Of a DNA stretch of 54,682 nucleotides, positions 34,371 to 44,009 are shown one piece after another (the first letter of the stretch is position 1; every line of letters starts with the position of its first letter). The position numbers were made by a program, and so were the translations under genes. The notes beneath the pieces are model-generated. The model was not told where the DNA came from and made no database searches. It saw only the letters and a program-made list of their open reading frames with translations. Source of the DNA: Sulfurimonas sp. (GTDB taxonomy: Bacteria; Campylobacterota; Campylobacteria; Campylobacterales; Sulfurimonadaceae); the NCBI GenBank assembly GCA_011391635.1, contig JAABQD010000017.1, forward strand, positions 1 through 54,682. Reading direction: 5' to 3'.

Positions 34371-36310
34371 TACTCTTCATCTCTTTTGATAGCACTCGCA
34401 TATATTTTGGCTTTTGCGATATCTACTCTCTCTATTTTTGCATAAATATCTTCAAATAAAACAATATTTTCATGCGAAAGGATGTTCAATCTTGCCCCAA
34501 TAATTTCATCATGAAGTTCTGCTTTAACATCAGGATCTGTTGCATTTATACGAGCTTTGAAACTCTCACCGATATGTCCAGCCGCCCATCTCGCAAATTT
34601 TCGAGCCATAAACTCAGTTTCTATCGTACTTGCTTCTCTCTCTTTTTCGCTTATGGTCATACTGAGTGCTTCTATGTTTCTCAAAACATACGAGCCTTCT
34701 ATGGTGTCATTGTTTGCTATGGCTTTTAAAAGTCTATGCACGATTAAATCTGAGTATCTGCGAATGGGCGAAGTAAAGTGTGTGTATTGTTCAAACCCTA
34801 ATCCAAAGTGTCCAGAATTGAGTGGTGCGTATCTTGCTTGCATTTGTGAACGAATGATGAGCGTATCTACTTCTGATTCAAGTCCCATCTCTTTTGCTTG
34901 TCTTTGAATATCTGTAATAGTCTCTTTGATAGAGTGTTTTATGTCAATAAACATACCGATTCCAGCCAACTCTTGGTAGAGAACTTGAAGTTTTGTTTGG
35001 CTCGGTGGTTCGTGAATCCTAAAAATACCTCTATCAAATTGTTTCGCCGCCTCTTTGTTGGCAAGAAGCATACAATCTTCGATAAGTGCATGAGAAGGCG
35101 TTTCCTCAGCATAAGTTGTATGTGTAAGGTTTGATTTTTCATCTATGAACATCTCCAACTCATTGGAGCGAAAATCATAACCGACTTTTAATCTTTTTGC
35201 TTTGAGTGCATCTGTGATTGGACGAAGCTTTGTAATGTACTCGAATACTTTTACCTCTTCATCATTTTTAGCTTTTAAATTGCCCTCAAAAAACTCATCA
35301 ATCTCTTCATAATTAAATCTTCTTGAGGAGTGAATAATCGCTTCATACACTTTAGATTTGCTCACTTCCAAAGTAGTCAAATCAAGTTTCATTTCAAAAA
35401 CATAAGCAAGTCTATCTACATGCGGTTGAAGAGAACAGAGTGTTTCACTGAGTTGTCGTGGGAGCATAGGGATAGAGCGATGCGGAAGATAGATGGAAAA
35501 ACATCTATATATCGCTTCATTATCTATAGGACCAAAAGGTGTTACATATTCGCTGACATCGGCGATGGCTACATAAAGCGTTGTGTTTGCATCATCCCAG
35601 TAGATTGCATCATCAAAATCTTTTGCCGTAACAGGGTCGATGGTACAAAATGGCAAATCTCTTAAATCTTTTCGATTTGGATATTTACTCGCATCGACTT
35701 CTTTAAAAGAGGTTGCAATTTCTAAAACTTCACTTTCAAATGCATCGTGTTTGTTAAACTGTGCTAAAACAATCTTTTCATCCACGAGAGGGTCATTGAT
35801 ATTGCCAAGTTTTTCCATAATAGCATTTTCTTGATTGTCAATTTTAAAAACATCGCCAATTTCATAGGAGTTTAATTCACTCTCACTCATCTCTGCACCA
35901 ATAGGAAAATCAGTTTTTAAATCAACCAGAGAGCGATGATTCCCATTTTGAATGATGTAAGCAACACTGTAGCTCACAGCACGACCGACAATCTCGGCTA
36001 TCTTTGCACTTGGAGTTCCCATCTTGCCTAAAAGTCTTTGAGCGATGATTAAATCACCCTCTTTGGCTGTTCCTAAATCGCCTTCACCAATAAATAAATC
36101 ACGCACATTTTCGCCAATTACATTCAAATATGCTGTGCCATTTTGAACAAGACCTAAAGTACCTGCACGGTATTTTGAGTTAAATTTATAAATATTGTCT
36201 TTGAGTGTAATGTAATTTTTTGCTAAGAAGTTATTGACATGGATTCTTTCTTTTGGGCTGATGTCTTGCTCACTCAAACCAAGAGTGAGCCTAATAAGTA
36301 GGGATTTCAA
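34370..36310 (-). CDS. rnr: Ribonuclease R
   Basis: A 646-residue 3'-5' exoribonuclease of the RNB family. The catalytic Asp cluster is visible in PFCTIDPVTAKDFDDAIYW, with DVSEYVTPFGPIDNEA, RSIPMLPRQLSETLCSL and HFGLGFEQYTHFTSPIRRYSDLIVHRLL further on. It is shorter than the ~810 residues of E. coli RNase R, with a reduced N-terminal cold-shock part and a short S1-like end, which is usual in Campylobacterota. It degrades structured RNA, including tmRNA-tagged messages. Cotranscribed with holA. Confidence 0.95.
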   Translation of the reverse strand: MKSLLIRLTLGLSEQDISPKERIHVNNFLAKNYITLKDNIYKFNSKYRAGTLGLVQNGTAYLNVIGENVRDLFIGEGDLGTAKEGDLIIAQRLLGKMGTPSAKIAEIVGRAVSYSVAYIIQNGNHRSLVDLKTDFPIGAEMSESELNSYEIGDVFKIDNQENAIMEKLGNINDPLVDEKIVLAQFNKHDAFESEVLEIATSFKEVDASKYPNRKDLRDLPFCTIDPVTAKDFDDAIYWDDANTTLYVAIADVSEYVTPFGPIDNEAIYRCFSIYLPHRSIPMLPRQLSETLCSLQPHVDRLAYVFEMKLDLTTLEVSKSKVYEAIIHSSRRFNYEEIDEFFEGNLKAKNDEEVKVFEYITKLRPITDALKAKRLKVGYDFRSNELEMFIDEKSNLTHTTYAEETPSHALIEDCMLLANKEAAKQFDRGIFRIHEPPSQTKLQVLYQELAGIGMFIDIKHSIKETITDIQRQAKEMGLESEVDTLIIRSQMQARYAPLNSGHFGLGFEQYTHFTSPIRRYSDLIVHRLLKAIANNDTIEGSYVLRNIEALSMTISEKEREASTIETEFMARKFARWAAGHIGESFKARINATDPDVKAELHDEIIGARLNILSHENIVLFEDIYAKIERVDIAKAKIYASAIKRDEE

Positions 36311-36317
36311 GTGAAGA

Positions 36318-37118
36318 CTATCGATTACTTTCTAAAGCTTTATCGAAACTTTCCATATCAAGGTCATATTTCACGATAAGCTCTTTTGCTTTTGCTACAC
36401 TTTCATCCGTAATCACACCATTAATAGGCACAGTAGCACGAACAACATTTAAAATGCACGCTGCTTTTTTATACTCTGGATCTGCTTCTTCTGGTTTTTC
36501 ACAGTTTTTGATAACTTCTACAAGCCCTTTTTCAAATTTCCACATGGCAAAAATAGTAGAACTTACCTCTGGAGTGTCGCTATCTACAATCTTTCTCTCC
36601 GCTGCTTCTACATCTTGAAGCTCTTTGAGTGCATCACGAAATGCTGTTTGTTTCCCCTCTCCCATAATTTGTTGGGCGATAAGAACTTTCCCAATTTCTA
36701 CAAGAAAGGCTGCTGGAGAGAGAATACCAAGGAGTTTATTCTCTTTTCTAATACACCATGCAGTCATAAGTGCATGTTGTTTTTTTGAAAGATTTGAAAA
36801 CATATCATTTGATATGCCATAAGGAGACAAATCAAGTGAAAAACTTTTTTTTACAATCGACGCAAGGGCAAAACCACGCACCGTACCCATTCCAAACAGA
36901 CCTACGGCTTGAGAAATCGCATTTATCTCACGGCTAAAGCCGTATAAAGGGGAGTTTGCAGCTTTTAAAATATCAGCCGTCAAAAGAGGATCTTTCTCTA
37001 ATATCTTGACCATATCACTAAAATTGCTATCAGGATTTTGATATACAGCCTCAATCTGCATCGCAGACTCTGGAAGCGGTGGGAGTTGCTTAATTTTTGC
37101 AAGTATTTCTTCAGTCAT
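36318..37118 (-). CDS. HDOD domain protein
   Basis: A 266-residue HDOD-domain signalling protein: KIKQLPPLPESAMQIEAVYQNPDSNFSDMVKILEKDPLLTADILKAANSPLYGFSREINAISQAVGLFGMGTVRGFAL. The LPPLP and ANSPLYG motifs are diagnostic for the family. It stands 8 bp before rnr on the minus strand and probably shares its transcript. It is more typical of the family than the HDOD gene at 9580. Confidence 0.9.
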   Translation of the reverse strand: MTEEILAKIKQLPPLPESAMQIEAVYQNPDSNFSDMVKILEKDPLLTADILKAANSPLYGFSREINAISQAVGLFGMGTVRGFALASIVKKSFSLDLSPYGISNDMFSNLSKKQHALMTAWCIRKENKLLGILSPAAFLVEIGKVLIAQQIMGEGKQTAFRDALKELQDVEAAERKIVDSDTPEVSSTIFAMWKFEKGLVEVIKNCEKPEEADPEYKKAACILNVVRATVPINGVITDESVAKAKELIVKYDLDMESFDKALESNR

Positions 37119-37252
37119 GTCACTCTCTTTTTAAACATTAGATGTTTATAATTTATTAATACACAATTATAGTAAAGAGATATAAATTCATACTGAATAT
37201 TTACAAAAAACTGTTATTATTTTCGGACAAATAAAATAAAGGATGAGAAATA

Positions 37253-37579
37253 ATGCAAAGAGATGCAATGCTAACACAATTAGGCTATATGCCAAACAGT
37301 GCTTTACTAGGTCAATTAGAGAGAATTGAAAACAATACAGTTGGCTATGAAAAAATCAAAAAACATATTATGGATTTACACGATACACTCAGAGTAGATG
37401 GCTCTTTTGTAGCGATGTCCAACACGAATGATTATTTCAAAATCAAAGTCGAAGCACACTCTCCCGAAATCGTCGAAGAAGCACACGAAAAAATCAAACA
37501 TTTTAGCGACAAATTTAAAGTAACCCTCAAAAAATTAGAACATAAAGAGACCTATTACATAATCGGTTTTCACCACTAA
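37253..37579 (+). CDS. Small protein of unknown function
   Basis: A 108-residue protein, start preceded by AAGGATG. No recognised family. The residues MLTQLGYMPNSALLGQLERIENNT at the front and helix-rich middle suggest a small alpha/beta fold. It precedes the GreB-like gene by nine bases and is probably cotranscribed with it, and it is divergent from the HDOD gene. Confidence 0.7.
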   Translation: MQRDAMLTQLGYMPNSALLGQLERIENNTVGYEKIKKHIMDLHDTLRVDGSFVAMSNTNDYFKIKVEAHSPEIVEEAHEKIKHFSDKFKVTLKKLEHKETYYIIGFHH

Positions 37580-37588
37580 GGATACTTA

Positions 37589-38113
37589 TTGAATGAACCT
37601 ATGAGCGTTGAAGGGTATGACCTTTTAGTTGAAGAGTTTAAATTCTTACTCGAAATAGAAAAACCAAAAGTTGCACAGGAAAAACTCATAGCAGCGGCAT
37701 GTGGAGATAGAAGCGAAAACGCTGACTACCACGCCGCAAAAGAGAAACTCCGTTTTATAGACAAAAGACTTTTCTATCTCAATGCGATGATACAAAAATC
37801 TCAAATCATCGACCCATCCACACTTCCACATGCCAGAGTAAGTTTTGGAAGCAGTGTTACCATCTTAAATATCGAAACAGATGAAGAGGAACAATATACT
37901 CTTTGCGGAGTTTTAGAATCTGAACCAGAAAATAGTCTCATCTCGATTCACTCACCCCTCGCCCGTGCCTTACTTGGCAAAGAAGAGGAAGATGAATTTA
38001 CGATACAACTTCCACATGCCAAAAAGAGATATGAAATTCTAAAAATAGAGTATAAAAATATCTTCTCACTCAAAAAAAACATTCGCACGAAAGTTGATTT
38101 TTCTTTTCATTAA
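37589..38113 (+). CDS. GreA/GreB-family transcription factor
   Basis: A 174-residue protein with the coiled-coil hallmark GDRSENADYHAAKEKLRFIDKRLFYLNAMI, where the acidic tip (E and D) would reach the RNA polymerase active site to rescue backtracked complexes, and a C-terminal FKBP-like domain. It is closer to GreB in the tip. The start is TTG at 37589 because AAGGA (37578-37582) fits; ATG at 37601 is too far. Three copies of the dispersed nonamer lie in this short gene (37696, 37826, 38012), encoding AACG and twice PHA. Confidence 0.85.
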   Translation: MNEPMSVEGYDLLVEEFKFLLEIEKPKVAQEKLIAAACGDRSENADYHAAKEKLRFIDKRLFYLNAMIQKSQIIDPSTLPHARVSFGSSVTILNIETDEEEQYTLCGVLESEPENSLISIHSPLARALLGKEEEDEFTIQLPHAKKRYEILKIEYKNIFSLKKNIRTKVDFSFH

Positions 38114-38118
38114 ACTTC

Positions 38119-38193
38119 TTGCAAAACTCAAAACTAAGCGAACGATTCTACAGCGAAAGCGAAGCCTTAGTGAGCGTGTTTTGAGTTTTGCAA
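38119..38193 (+). terminator. Long hairpin after the GreB-like gene
   Basis: TTGCAAAACTCAAAAC (38119-38134) pairs perfectly with GTTTTGAGTTTTGCAA (38178-38193); an inner CTAAG/CTTAG pair extends it. The T-rich run CTTTTTT follows at 38199. It is a likely Rho-independent terminator or folded RNA. Confidence 0.6.
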
Positions 38194-38266
38194 AAAATCT
38201 TTTTTAAGAAAAAAATCATGTCTGTTTTTTATACAGCAACTTTTTTAAAGTTTTATGTAAATACCC

Positions 38267-38272
38267 TATAAT
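38267..38272 (+). promoter_or_regulatory. -10 element of the Kef-type gene, leaderless spacing
   Basis: TATAAT ends 7 nt before the ATG at 38280, so transcription would start at the start codon. The upstream in-frame ATG at 38271 lies inside the -10 box and cannot be the start. Confidence 0.5.
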
Positions 38273-38279
38273 GCCTCTT

Positions 38280-39881
38280 ATGGAAACTTTACTTATTGCA
38301 ATTTTTTTAACCATTGCCATCGCAACTCTTCTCAATATTCTTCTTAAAAGATTTGGGATTTCTCATATCATAGGCTATATTCTTACAGGAACAATTATAA
38401 GTTATCTTTTTGGGTTTAATGGACTGCATATAGACTCTCTCGACCTTATCGGAGAGTTTGGAATCGTCTTTTTGATGTTTACTATTGGGCTTGAACTCAG
38501 TCTGCAAAAAATCAAAAAAATGAAAGATATCTTGCTTACAAATGGTTTGTTGCAAGTTGTCCTCAGTGTAATTGTGATTTTTTTACTCTCTTTTTATCTG
38601 TTCAAACTTAATTTCAATACTTCTATCATTATCTCATTAGCATTTTCTCTCTCTTCGACTGCGATAGTTTTGACATACCTCAAAGAGTCCAAAGATATTC
38701 ACACACCATATGGGCAAAAATCGATGGGGATACTTATCTTTCAAGATTTAGCGGTTATCCCTATTTTGCTCCTCATCACATTTTTGTCCAATGATACGCT
38801 CTCATTAGGAGAAGTGCTTTTTACTACGGTTGTCTCAGCTCTTTTGGTACTTACTTTTATGTTTACTCTTGGAGAAAAAATAGTCAATATGCTTCTACAA
38901 TTTTCTGCAAAAACAGAACTCGAAGAGCTATTTTTGGGTTCTGTTTTTTCAATCGTTATCGGGGCTTCACTCCTTGCACATGCCATGGGTTTTACCTACT
39001 CCTTAGGTGCTTTTATCGCAGGTATGATTATTGCCGACACGAAGTACAATGTCAAAGTAGAATCGGATATATTAAGCTATAAAGATTTGCTTTTGGGTAT
39101 CTTTTTCTTTGGAGTGGGAACAAAAATCGATGTTATTTACTTTATGAGCAATATTCACATAGTCATCTCGATTTTTGTTCTCACGATGCTCTTTAAAGCT
39201 CTCGTAATTTATGCAATCATCAGACGCAATTCGGATAAAAACAGCTCCGCAAAAACGGCTCTCGCTCTAGCTCAAATCGGAGAGTTTTCTTTTGCTATCT
39301 TTGCTCTTGCTGCTTCTGAGCGACTCATCAGTCAAGATATGGCGAGTTTTTTGATACTTGTGAGCGTCATGTCGATGATACTCACTCCGTTTATCGTAAA
39401 CAACATTTATAAACTCTCCTCCTATTTTGAGAAAGAGTTTTATGAGTCGGATGTTATTACCCCGATTGGGAAACAAAATCACATTATTATTGCAGGGTTT
39501 TCTACTCTTGGAAAGATAGTCGCGTTAGATTTAAAGGCAAGAGGAGCGGACTTCGTCATCATCTCAGACAACCTCAAACATGTACTTCTTGCAAGAAAAC
39601 TAGGCTATATGGCATACTTCGGACACCTCAACAAACTCCCCGTTTTAGAGTCTCTGATGGTCAATGAAGCAAAAGCCATCATCATAACAATCAGCAGTGA
39701 ACATCTCAAACGGCTCATCAGCGAAGCGATACTCGGGTTTTGCAAAAATGCAAATATAATCGTCAAAATCGACAGTGTCGAGGAGAGAAAAAGCATGAGA
39801 GATTTACCAGAACTAAAATTTGTGGATGCAAGTTTTGAGATATCGCATCTGCTTGTGAATAAGGCGTTGAAGAATGGGTAG
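38280..39881 (+). CDS. Kef/CPA2-type cation:proton antiporter with TrkA-N domain
   Basis: A 533-residue membrane protein. About 12 hydrophobic segments make up the Na+/H+ exchanger-like part (ISHIIGYILTGTIISYLFG, GEFGIVFLMFTIGLELS, FSLSSTAIVLTYL, IFQDLAVIPILLL). A cytoplasmic Rossmann domain follows at about 395-525 (IIIAGFSTLGKIVALDLKARGADFVIIS), the TrkA-N/KTN nucleotide sensor. Such proteins move K+ or Na+ against protons. No glutathione-specific partner (KefF/KefG) is next to it. The start at 38280 follows from the promoter position. Confidence 0.9.
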   Translation: METLLIAIFLTIAIATLLNILLKRFGISHIIGYILTGTIISYLFGFNGLHIDSLDLIGEFGIVFLMFTIGLELSLQKIKKMKDILLTNGLLQVVLSVIVIFLLSFYLFKLNFNTSIIISLAFSLSSTAIVLTYLKESKDIHTPYGQKSMGILIFQDLAVIPILLLITFLSNDTLSLGEVLFTTVVSALLVLTFMFTLGEKIVNMLLQFSAKTELEELFLGSVFSIVIGASLLAHAMGFTYSLGAFIAGMIIADTKYNVKVESDILSYKDLLLGIFFFGVGTKIDVIYFMSNIHIVISIFVLTMLFKALVIYAIIRRNSDKNSSAKTALALAQIGEFSFAIFALAASERLISQDMASFLILVSVMSMILTPFIVNNIYKLSSYFEKEFYESDVITPIGKQNHIIIAGFSTLGKIVALDLKARGADFVIISDNLKHVLLARKLGYMAYFGHLNKLPVLESLMVNEAKAIIITISSEHLKRLISEAILGFCKNANIIVKIDSVEERKSMRDLPELKFVDASFEISHLLVNKALKNG

Positions 39882-39909
39882 TTAAAAATTAAATTTATTT
39901 CCACAGTCT

Positions 39910-39927
39910 CTGGAGCTTGGGAACGAG
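39910..39927 (-). repeat. Half of a REP-like repeat
   Basis: CTGGAGCTTGGGAACGAG matches, from memory, one arm of a short inverted repeat often seen scattered in other bacterial genomes. Only one arm is present here, just outside the AbiTii gene. Low confidence. Confidence 0.25.
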
Positions 39928-39957
39928 CAAAACTATTTCTCTCCAATGATTTGTTAT

Positions 39958-40845
39958 CTATGTCAACCATCCGTAAAATTCATGCAATCCTTCAATGATT
40001 CCATCCATCGCTATTTTATCTCTAGTTTTTGCTGACATATTTTGTAACCAATTTTTTACATTTTTACCAAATTCTTTTTTTTCATGATTAATTATTGTTT
40101 TGTCTTCTTCGATTGACTCTTTTAAATTATTTAAATCTTCAGAGTTTAAGTCACAATCTTTTAATTTTTGTAATAAATTTTCAAAATTATTTTTTATTTG
40201 GATACTTTTATTCTTGTTGTTATCTCCAATATTGATAGTAATGTTTCCATCAAAAATTGCATTATTAAAAATTTCTTTTGTGTCAATTTCTTTTGATTTA
40301 GATTTAATATCTTTATCGCTTATATCTTCTGGGATTTTTTCTGAAATATCTAAAATAAAATCTAATAATCTACTTCTAATTTGTGTTAAAATTCCTAAAA
40401 TCTGAGATTTTGCAACTTGTCTTTTAAGATTTGTTACGTTAAGTGAAGAATCTAAATTTTTTGTTAACAAGGGAGCAAATTCAAGTCCAAGAGAAAAATA
40501 TAGTGTATCTTCGCCTTTGGAAAGGCTCTCTATTGTAGAAATACTATCAGAGAATTTTATAATTGTAAAAAAATCTAATTCTTTATCCTTTAAGTGCATT
40601 ATGGGGATAGGATGATTTGTATATCTAGTTGTATAATTTTGAAAAGAACCAATAACTATATTTTGAATTTTTCTATAATCAGGTACGGATTTAATGTTGT
40701 CATATCCATTAAGTTCTTGGTTAACCCATGTAAGCAATGATTTTTCACCCATTTTATGAAGAAGAATTTTAGTTTTAATAAGTGCATTCTCTAAATTACA
40801 ATTCTCACTACTTAATATTTCAATAATATCATCAATTAATTTCAT
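39958..40845 (-). CDS. AbiTii-domain protein
   Basis: A 295-residue protein of the AbiTii family. The N-terminal domain shows NALIKTKILLHKMGEKSLLTWVNQELNGYD and PDYRKIQNIVIGSFQ, as in AbiTii, the antitoxin-like part of the AbiT abortive infection system. The central INIGDNNKN and the tail IIEGLHEFYGWL are also usual for it. A phage defence or stress role is inferred. It stands alone on the minus strand, AT-rich, between core genes, and is preceded by the second upstream module. After its TAG comes ATAACAAATC, similar to the sequence that follows the accessory genes near 2000 and 3130. Confidence 0.85.
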   Translation of the reverse strand: MKLIDDIIEILSSENCNLENALIKTKILLHKMGEKSLLTWVNQELNGYDNIKSVPDYRKIQNIVIGSFQNYTTRYTNHPIPIMHLKDKELDFFTIIKFSDSISTIESLSKGEDTLYFSLGLEFAPLLTKNLDSSLNVTNLKRQVAKSQILGILTQIRSRLLDFILDISEKIPEDISDKDIKSKSKEIDTKEIFNNAIFDGNITINIGDNNKNKSIQIKNNFENLLQKLKDCDLNSEDLNNLKESIEEDKTIINHEKKEFGKNVKNWLQNMSAKTRDKIAMDGIIEGLHEFYGWLT

Positions 40846-40857
40846 TTATTTTCCCTA

Positions 40858-41180
40858 AGATAACTATTTATTCAAGGAACACTATATCACAAAGATACTG
40901 AGTACTAATTATTAATGGAACACAAAAAAGGTCCCCTCAAAAGTATAAATTTGCTTGATTTTATAAAAAATCACAATAATTTCAATCTATTTTCATTTTT
41001 AATAAATTTAACCTTAAGTAAAAAGTGTCCTTTTAACAAGAAATTAGCAGTTATTCGGATAAAGTGTTCCGTTATTTGTCAAATAACCTATGAAAAGGAC
41101 ATAATGTCTTTTAAAGTAAAACTGAACTTCCACTCTTTTTTAGCTACCTAAAAAAGAAAAAACATCACGGCATGTGGAAA
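40858..41180 (-). repeat. Conserved ~320-bp upstream module, copy B
   Basis: Read on the minus strand it begins with one copy of the 18-bp unit (41180-41163), holds the same dyads as copy A (423-743), and ends in GTTATCT 13 bp before the AbiTii start codon. The first two thirds are about 93% alike by eye, followed by a short divergent stretch and a conserved end with TATAGT. The following gene differs entirely from that after copy A. No gene is seen within it. Confidence 0.85.
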
Positions 41181-41289
41181 CGATTTCCACAGTTGAATAT
41201 AGTTATCGACAGGGTTCTCTATATTGCTAAAACAGTGGCACAAACCAAGTAAAAATTGCGAGTTAAAATTTCTTTTACTACTAATTTGC

Positions 41290-41295
41290 TATAAT
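41290..41295 (+). promoter_or_regulatory. -10 element of purL
   Basis: TTGCTATAATCC gives TATAAT about 40 nt before the GTG start of purL. The 109 bp between module B and this box show nothing else recognisable. Confidence 0.6.
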
Positions 41296-41334
41296 CCCCG
41301 CTTAAAACCAAAAATCAAATTTTAGGAATCCTCC

Positions 41335-43548
41335 GTGAGCCAACCATTAGAAAACATTGAAAAAGTTCTTGCATCACACAAGCTTTCAAGCGACGATTAT
41401 GCACACATCAAAAAGATTTTAGGGCGTGAGCCAAACCTTGTTGAAATCGGTATTTTTTCAGCTATGTGGAGTGAACACTGCTCTTATAAATCTTCAAAAG
41501 TGCATTTAAACGGTTTTCCAACAAAAGCTCCATGGGTTATCCAAGGTCCAGGGGAAAATGCTGGTGTTATCGACATTGGTGGCGGTTATGCGGCTGTGTT
41601 TAAAATGGAATCACACAACCACCCAAGCTTTATAGAACCGTACCAAGGGGCTGCAACGGGTGTTGGCGGAATTATGCGTGATGTTTTTACGATGGGTGCA
41701 AGACCTATTGCAAACCTGAACGCGCTAAGATTTGGTAATGTTTTAAATGATGATAAAACTTCAGCACATCAGAGATTTTTGGTGCGTGGTGTTGTTTCAG
41801 GCATCGGCGGATACGGAAACTGTATGGGTGTTCCGACTATCGGCGGAGAGACAAGTTTCGATGAGTGCTACAATGGCAATATTTTAGTCAATGCTTTTAC
41901 TTTAGGACTTGCAAAGTCGGATGAGATTTTTTATGGTCGTGCGGATGGTATCGGCAATCCCGTAATTTATGTGGGTGCAAAAACTGGTCGTGATGGACTC
42001 GGCGGTGCGGTTATGAGTTCGGACAGTTTTACAGAGGAGTCAAAATCTCTTCGTCCGACTGTGCAAGTGGGTGACCCATTTACTGAGAAACTTCTGCTTG
42101 AAGCGTGTTTAGAACTCTTCAAAACTGACCATGTTGTAGGTATCCAAGATATGGGTGCGGCAGGTTTAACTTCTAGCTCATTTGAGATGGCTGGGCGTTC
42201 AGGTTCTGGGATGATTATGCACCTAGACCGTGTTCCAGCGCGTGAAGAAAATATGACTCCGTATGACTTTATGTTGAGTGAATCTCAAGAGCGAATGCTT
42301 CTTTGTGCAAAAAAAGGAAGTGAAGCGGAGATTATCAAGATTTTTGAAAAGTGGGATTTGGATGCGGCGGTTATCGGTGAAGTAACGGCAACTGGCAATA
42401 TGGAACTCTTCTGGCACGGTGAAAAGTGTGCTGAAGTTCCAGTTAACCCTGTGAGCGAAGAAGCACCTGTGCTCAACCGCCCGATGAGTCGTCCAGCCTA
42501 TTTAGACACAATCGCAAATGTAACTATCAACGATTTTGCAAAAGTATCTAACCAAGAAGCATTTGAGAAGCTCACAAAGTCTATGGAAGTGGTGGACAAA
42601 TCATGGATTTACACGCAGTATGACTCTATGGTACAAACAAACACAATCAAAAAAGGCGGTATGCTAGACGCTTCTGTTATCCGTGTCAAAGAGAATGGAA
42701 GAGCTTTGGCGATGAGTGCGGATTGTAATGTACGTTACTGCTACATCGACCCAAAAGGTGGAGCTGCGGCGGCGGTCATCGAGAGTGGTAGAAATGTTGC
42801 TATGAGTGGAGCAAGACCTTTGGCCATTACAGATTGTCTCAACTACGGAAACCCTGAAAATCCAGAGGTTATGTGGCAGTTTGGACAAGGATGTTTAGGT
42901 ATCAAAGAGGCGTGTTCTGCACTTACTACACCTGTTATCGGTGGAAATGTTTCTCTTTATAACGAAACAAACGGTATCTCAGTTTTTCCAACTCCTTCAA
43001 TCGCAACCGTAGGTGTAAATGATGATGCGAACAAAGTTTTGATGTCAAGTTTTCAAGATGCTGGAAACACTCTTTATTTAGTGGGTGAAGGCAAAAGTGA
43101 GTTCGGTGGTTCACTCTATATGAAAGAGATTTGTGGCACAGTTGCAGGAGTTTTACCTGAAATCAACTATGACAACGAACTTGCTCTTTGGGAACTCGTT
43201 ATCGAAGCAAATAAAAAAGGTCTTTTGGCATGTGCAAAAGATGCAAGTAGTGGTGGCGTTGCGATAGCGTTAGCAAAAATGTCGGCTGTGAGCGGACTTG
43301 GCTGTGATGTTAGCATGACTGTAATGGATGAGAGAGATATCTTTGCAGAGAGCATGAGTCGTGCTATTATCGAAGTAAAACCAGAAAACTGTGCAGCTTT
43401 TGAAGCGATGCTAGGTAACTTGGCATGTGGAAAGTTAGGTGTTGTTGGTGGCGATAGTATCAAAATAAACGATGTCACAATGAGCTTAAACACACTCCAA
43501 GACAACTATTTCAATACATTCCAAAGAGTGATTGAAAGAGATTTATAA
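41335..43548 (+). CDS. purL: Phosphoribosylformylglycinamidine synthase, large subunit
   Basis: Catalyses the ATP-dependent amidation of FGAR in purine synthesis, working with PurQ and PurS. The 737-residue small-type PurL has [14 protein letters not shown], the metal and ATP site [55 protein letters not shown] and [14 protein letters not shown]. The start is GTG at 41335 after AGGAATCC. It lacks the glutaminase domain found in the large E. coli type. An inverted nonamer pair follows its stop. Confidence 0.97.
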   Translation: MSQPLENIEKVLASHKLSSDDYAHIKKILGREPNLVEIGIFSAMWSEHCSYKSSKVHLNGFPTKAPWVIQGPGENAGVIDIGGGYAAVFKMESHNHPSFIEPYQGAATGVGGIMRDVFTMGARPIANLNALRFGNVLNDDKTSAHQRFLVRGVVSGIGGYGNCMGVPTIGGETSFDECYNGNILVNAFTLGLAKSDEIFYGRADGIGNPVIYVGAKTGRDGLGGAVMSSDSFTEESKSLRPTVQVGDPFTEKLLLEACLELFKTDHVVGIQDMGAAGLTSSSFEMAGRSGSGMIMHLDRVPAREENMTPYDFMLSESQERMLLCAKKGSEAEIIKIFEKWDLDAAVIGEVTATGNMELFWHGEKCAEVPVNPVSEEAPVLNRPMSRPAYLDTIANVTINDFAKVSNQEAFEKLTKSMEVVDKSWIYTQYDSMVQTNTIKKGGMLDASVIRVKENGRALAMSADCNVRYCYIDPKGGAAAAVIESGRNVAMSGARPLAITDCLNYGNPENPEVMWQFGQGCLGIKEACSALTTPVIGGNVSLYNETNGISVFPTPSIATVGVNDDANKVLMSSFQDAGNTLYLVGEGKSEFGGSLYMKEICGTVAGVLPEINYDNELALWELVIEANKKGLLACAKDASSGGVAIALAKMSAVSGLGCDVSMTVMDERDIFAESMSRAIIEVKPENCAAFEAMLGNLACGKLGVVGGDSIKINDVTMSLNTLQDNYFNTFQRVIERDL

Positions 43549-43553
43549 AACAA

Positions 43554-43581
43554 TTCCACATGCCAAGAGTGGCATGTGGAA
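43554..43581. terminator. Inverted nonamer pair between convergent purL and ruvX
   Basis: TTCCACATGCCA and TGGCATGTGGAA form a 12-bp perfect stem with loop AGAG, 5 bp after the purL stop and 11 bp from the ruvX stop. This is the second such pair between convergent genes in the window. It can serve both strands as a terminator, although T-runs are weak. Confidence 0.65.
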
Positions 43582-43592
43582 AATAAATCCAC

Positions 43593-44009
43593 TTACAAAT
43601 TCGCTTTTTTTGCTCGAAAAAACCTCTGTAAAATAATCATAGCAGAAAGCGAATCAATGCGTCCATCTCGCACCTGTTTCATCTCCCCTTTCATAATACT
43701 TTCAGCCTCTTTTGAGCTTCCAGCTTCATCTTGGTAAAAAATTTCACCCTTAAAATCCACAAGATTCATAAAGTGTGCTACGCGTCGATGCATCTCATCC
43801 TCAGAACTTCCACCTAATGGTATGCCTATGACTACGCAATCGGCTTCCCATGCATCCAGAACCTTCTTTACATCGCTCGAAGCCTGATTTCTATTTTTTC
43901 TTTGCACTGCAGGAAGTGGCGTTACAATATCTTTGTGTGCTGAATATGCCAAACCTATTCGCTTAAGTCCTAAATCTATGGCAATATATTTCACTATTTT
44001 CCTAGACAA
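43593..44009 (-). CDS. ruvX: YqgF/RuvX family RNase H-fold nuclease
   Basis: A 138-residue protein of the YqgF family: IAIDLGLKRIGLAYS at the front with the first catalytic Asp, VVIGIPLG in the middle, and DEAGSSKEAE toward the end. Family members process 16S rRNA 5' ends or act on Holliday junctions. It overlaps mnmE by 16 bases at the end of the minus-strand rpmH-to-ruvX operon. Confidence 0.92.
   Translation of the reverse strand: MSRKIVKYIAIDLGLKRIGLAYSAHKDIVTPLPAVQRKNRNQASSDVKKVLDAWEADCVVIGIPLGGSSEDEMHRRVAHFMNLVDFKGEIFYQDEAGSSKEAESIMKGEMKQVRDGRIDSLSAMIILQRFFRAKKANL

Noticed and set aside
43167..43505. Minus-strand open frame inside purL
   Set aside because: Shadow frame rich in Ser and Ala, antisense to a conserved gene.
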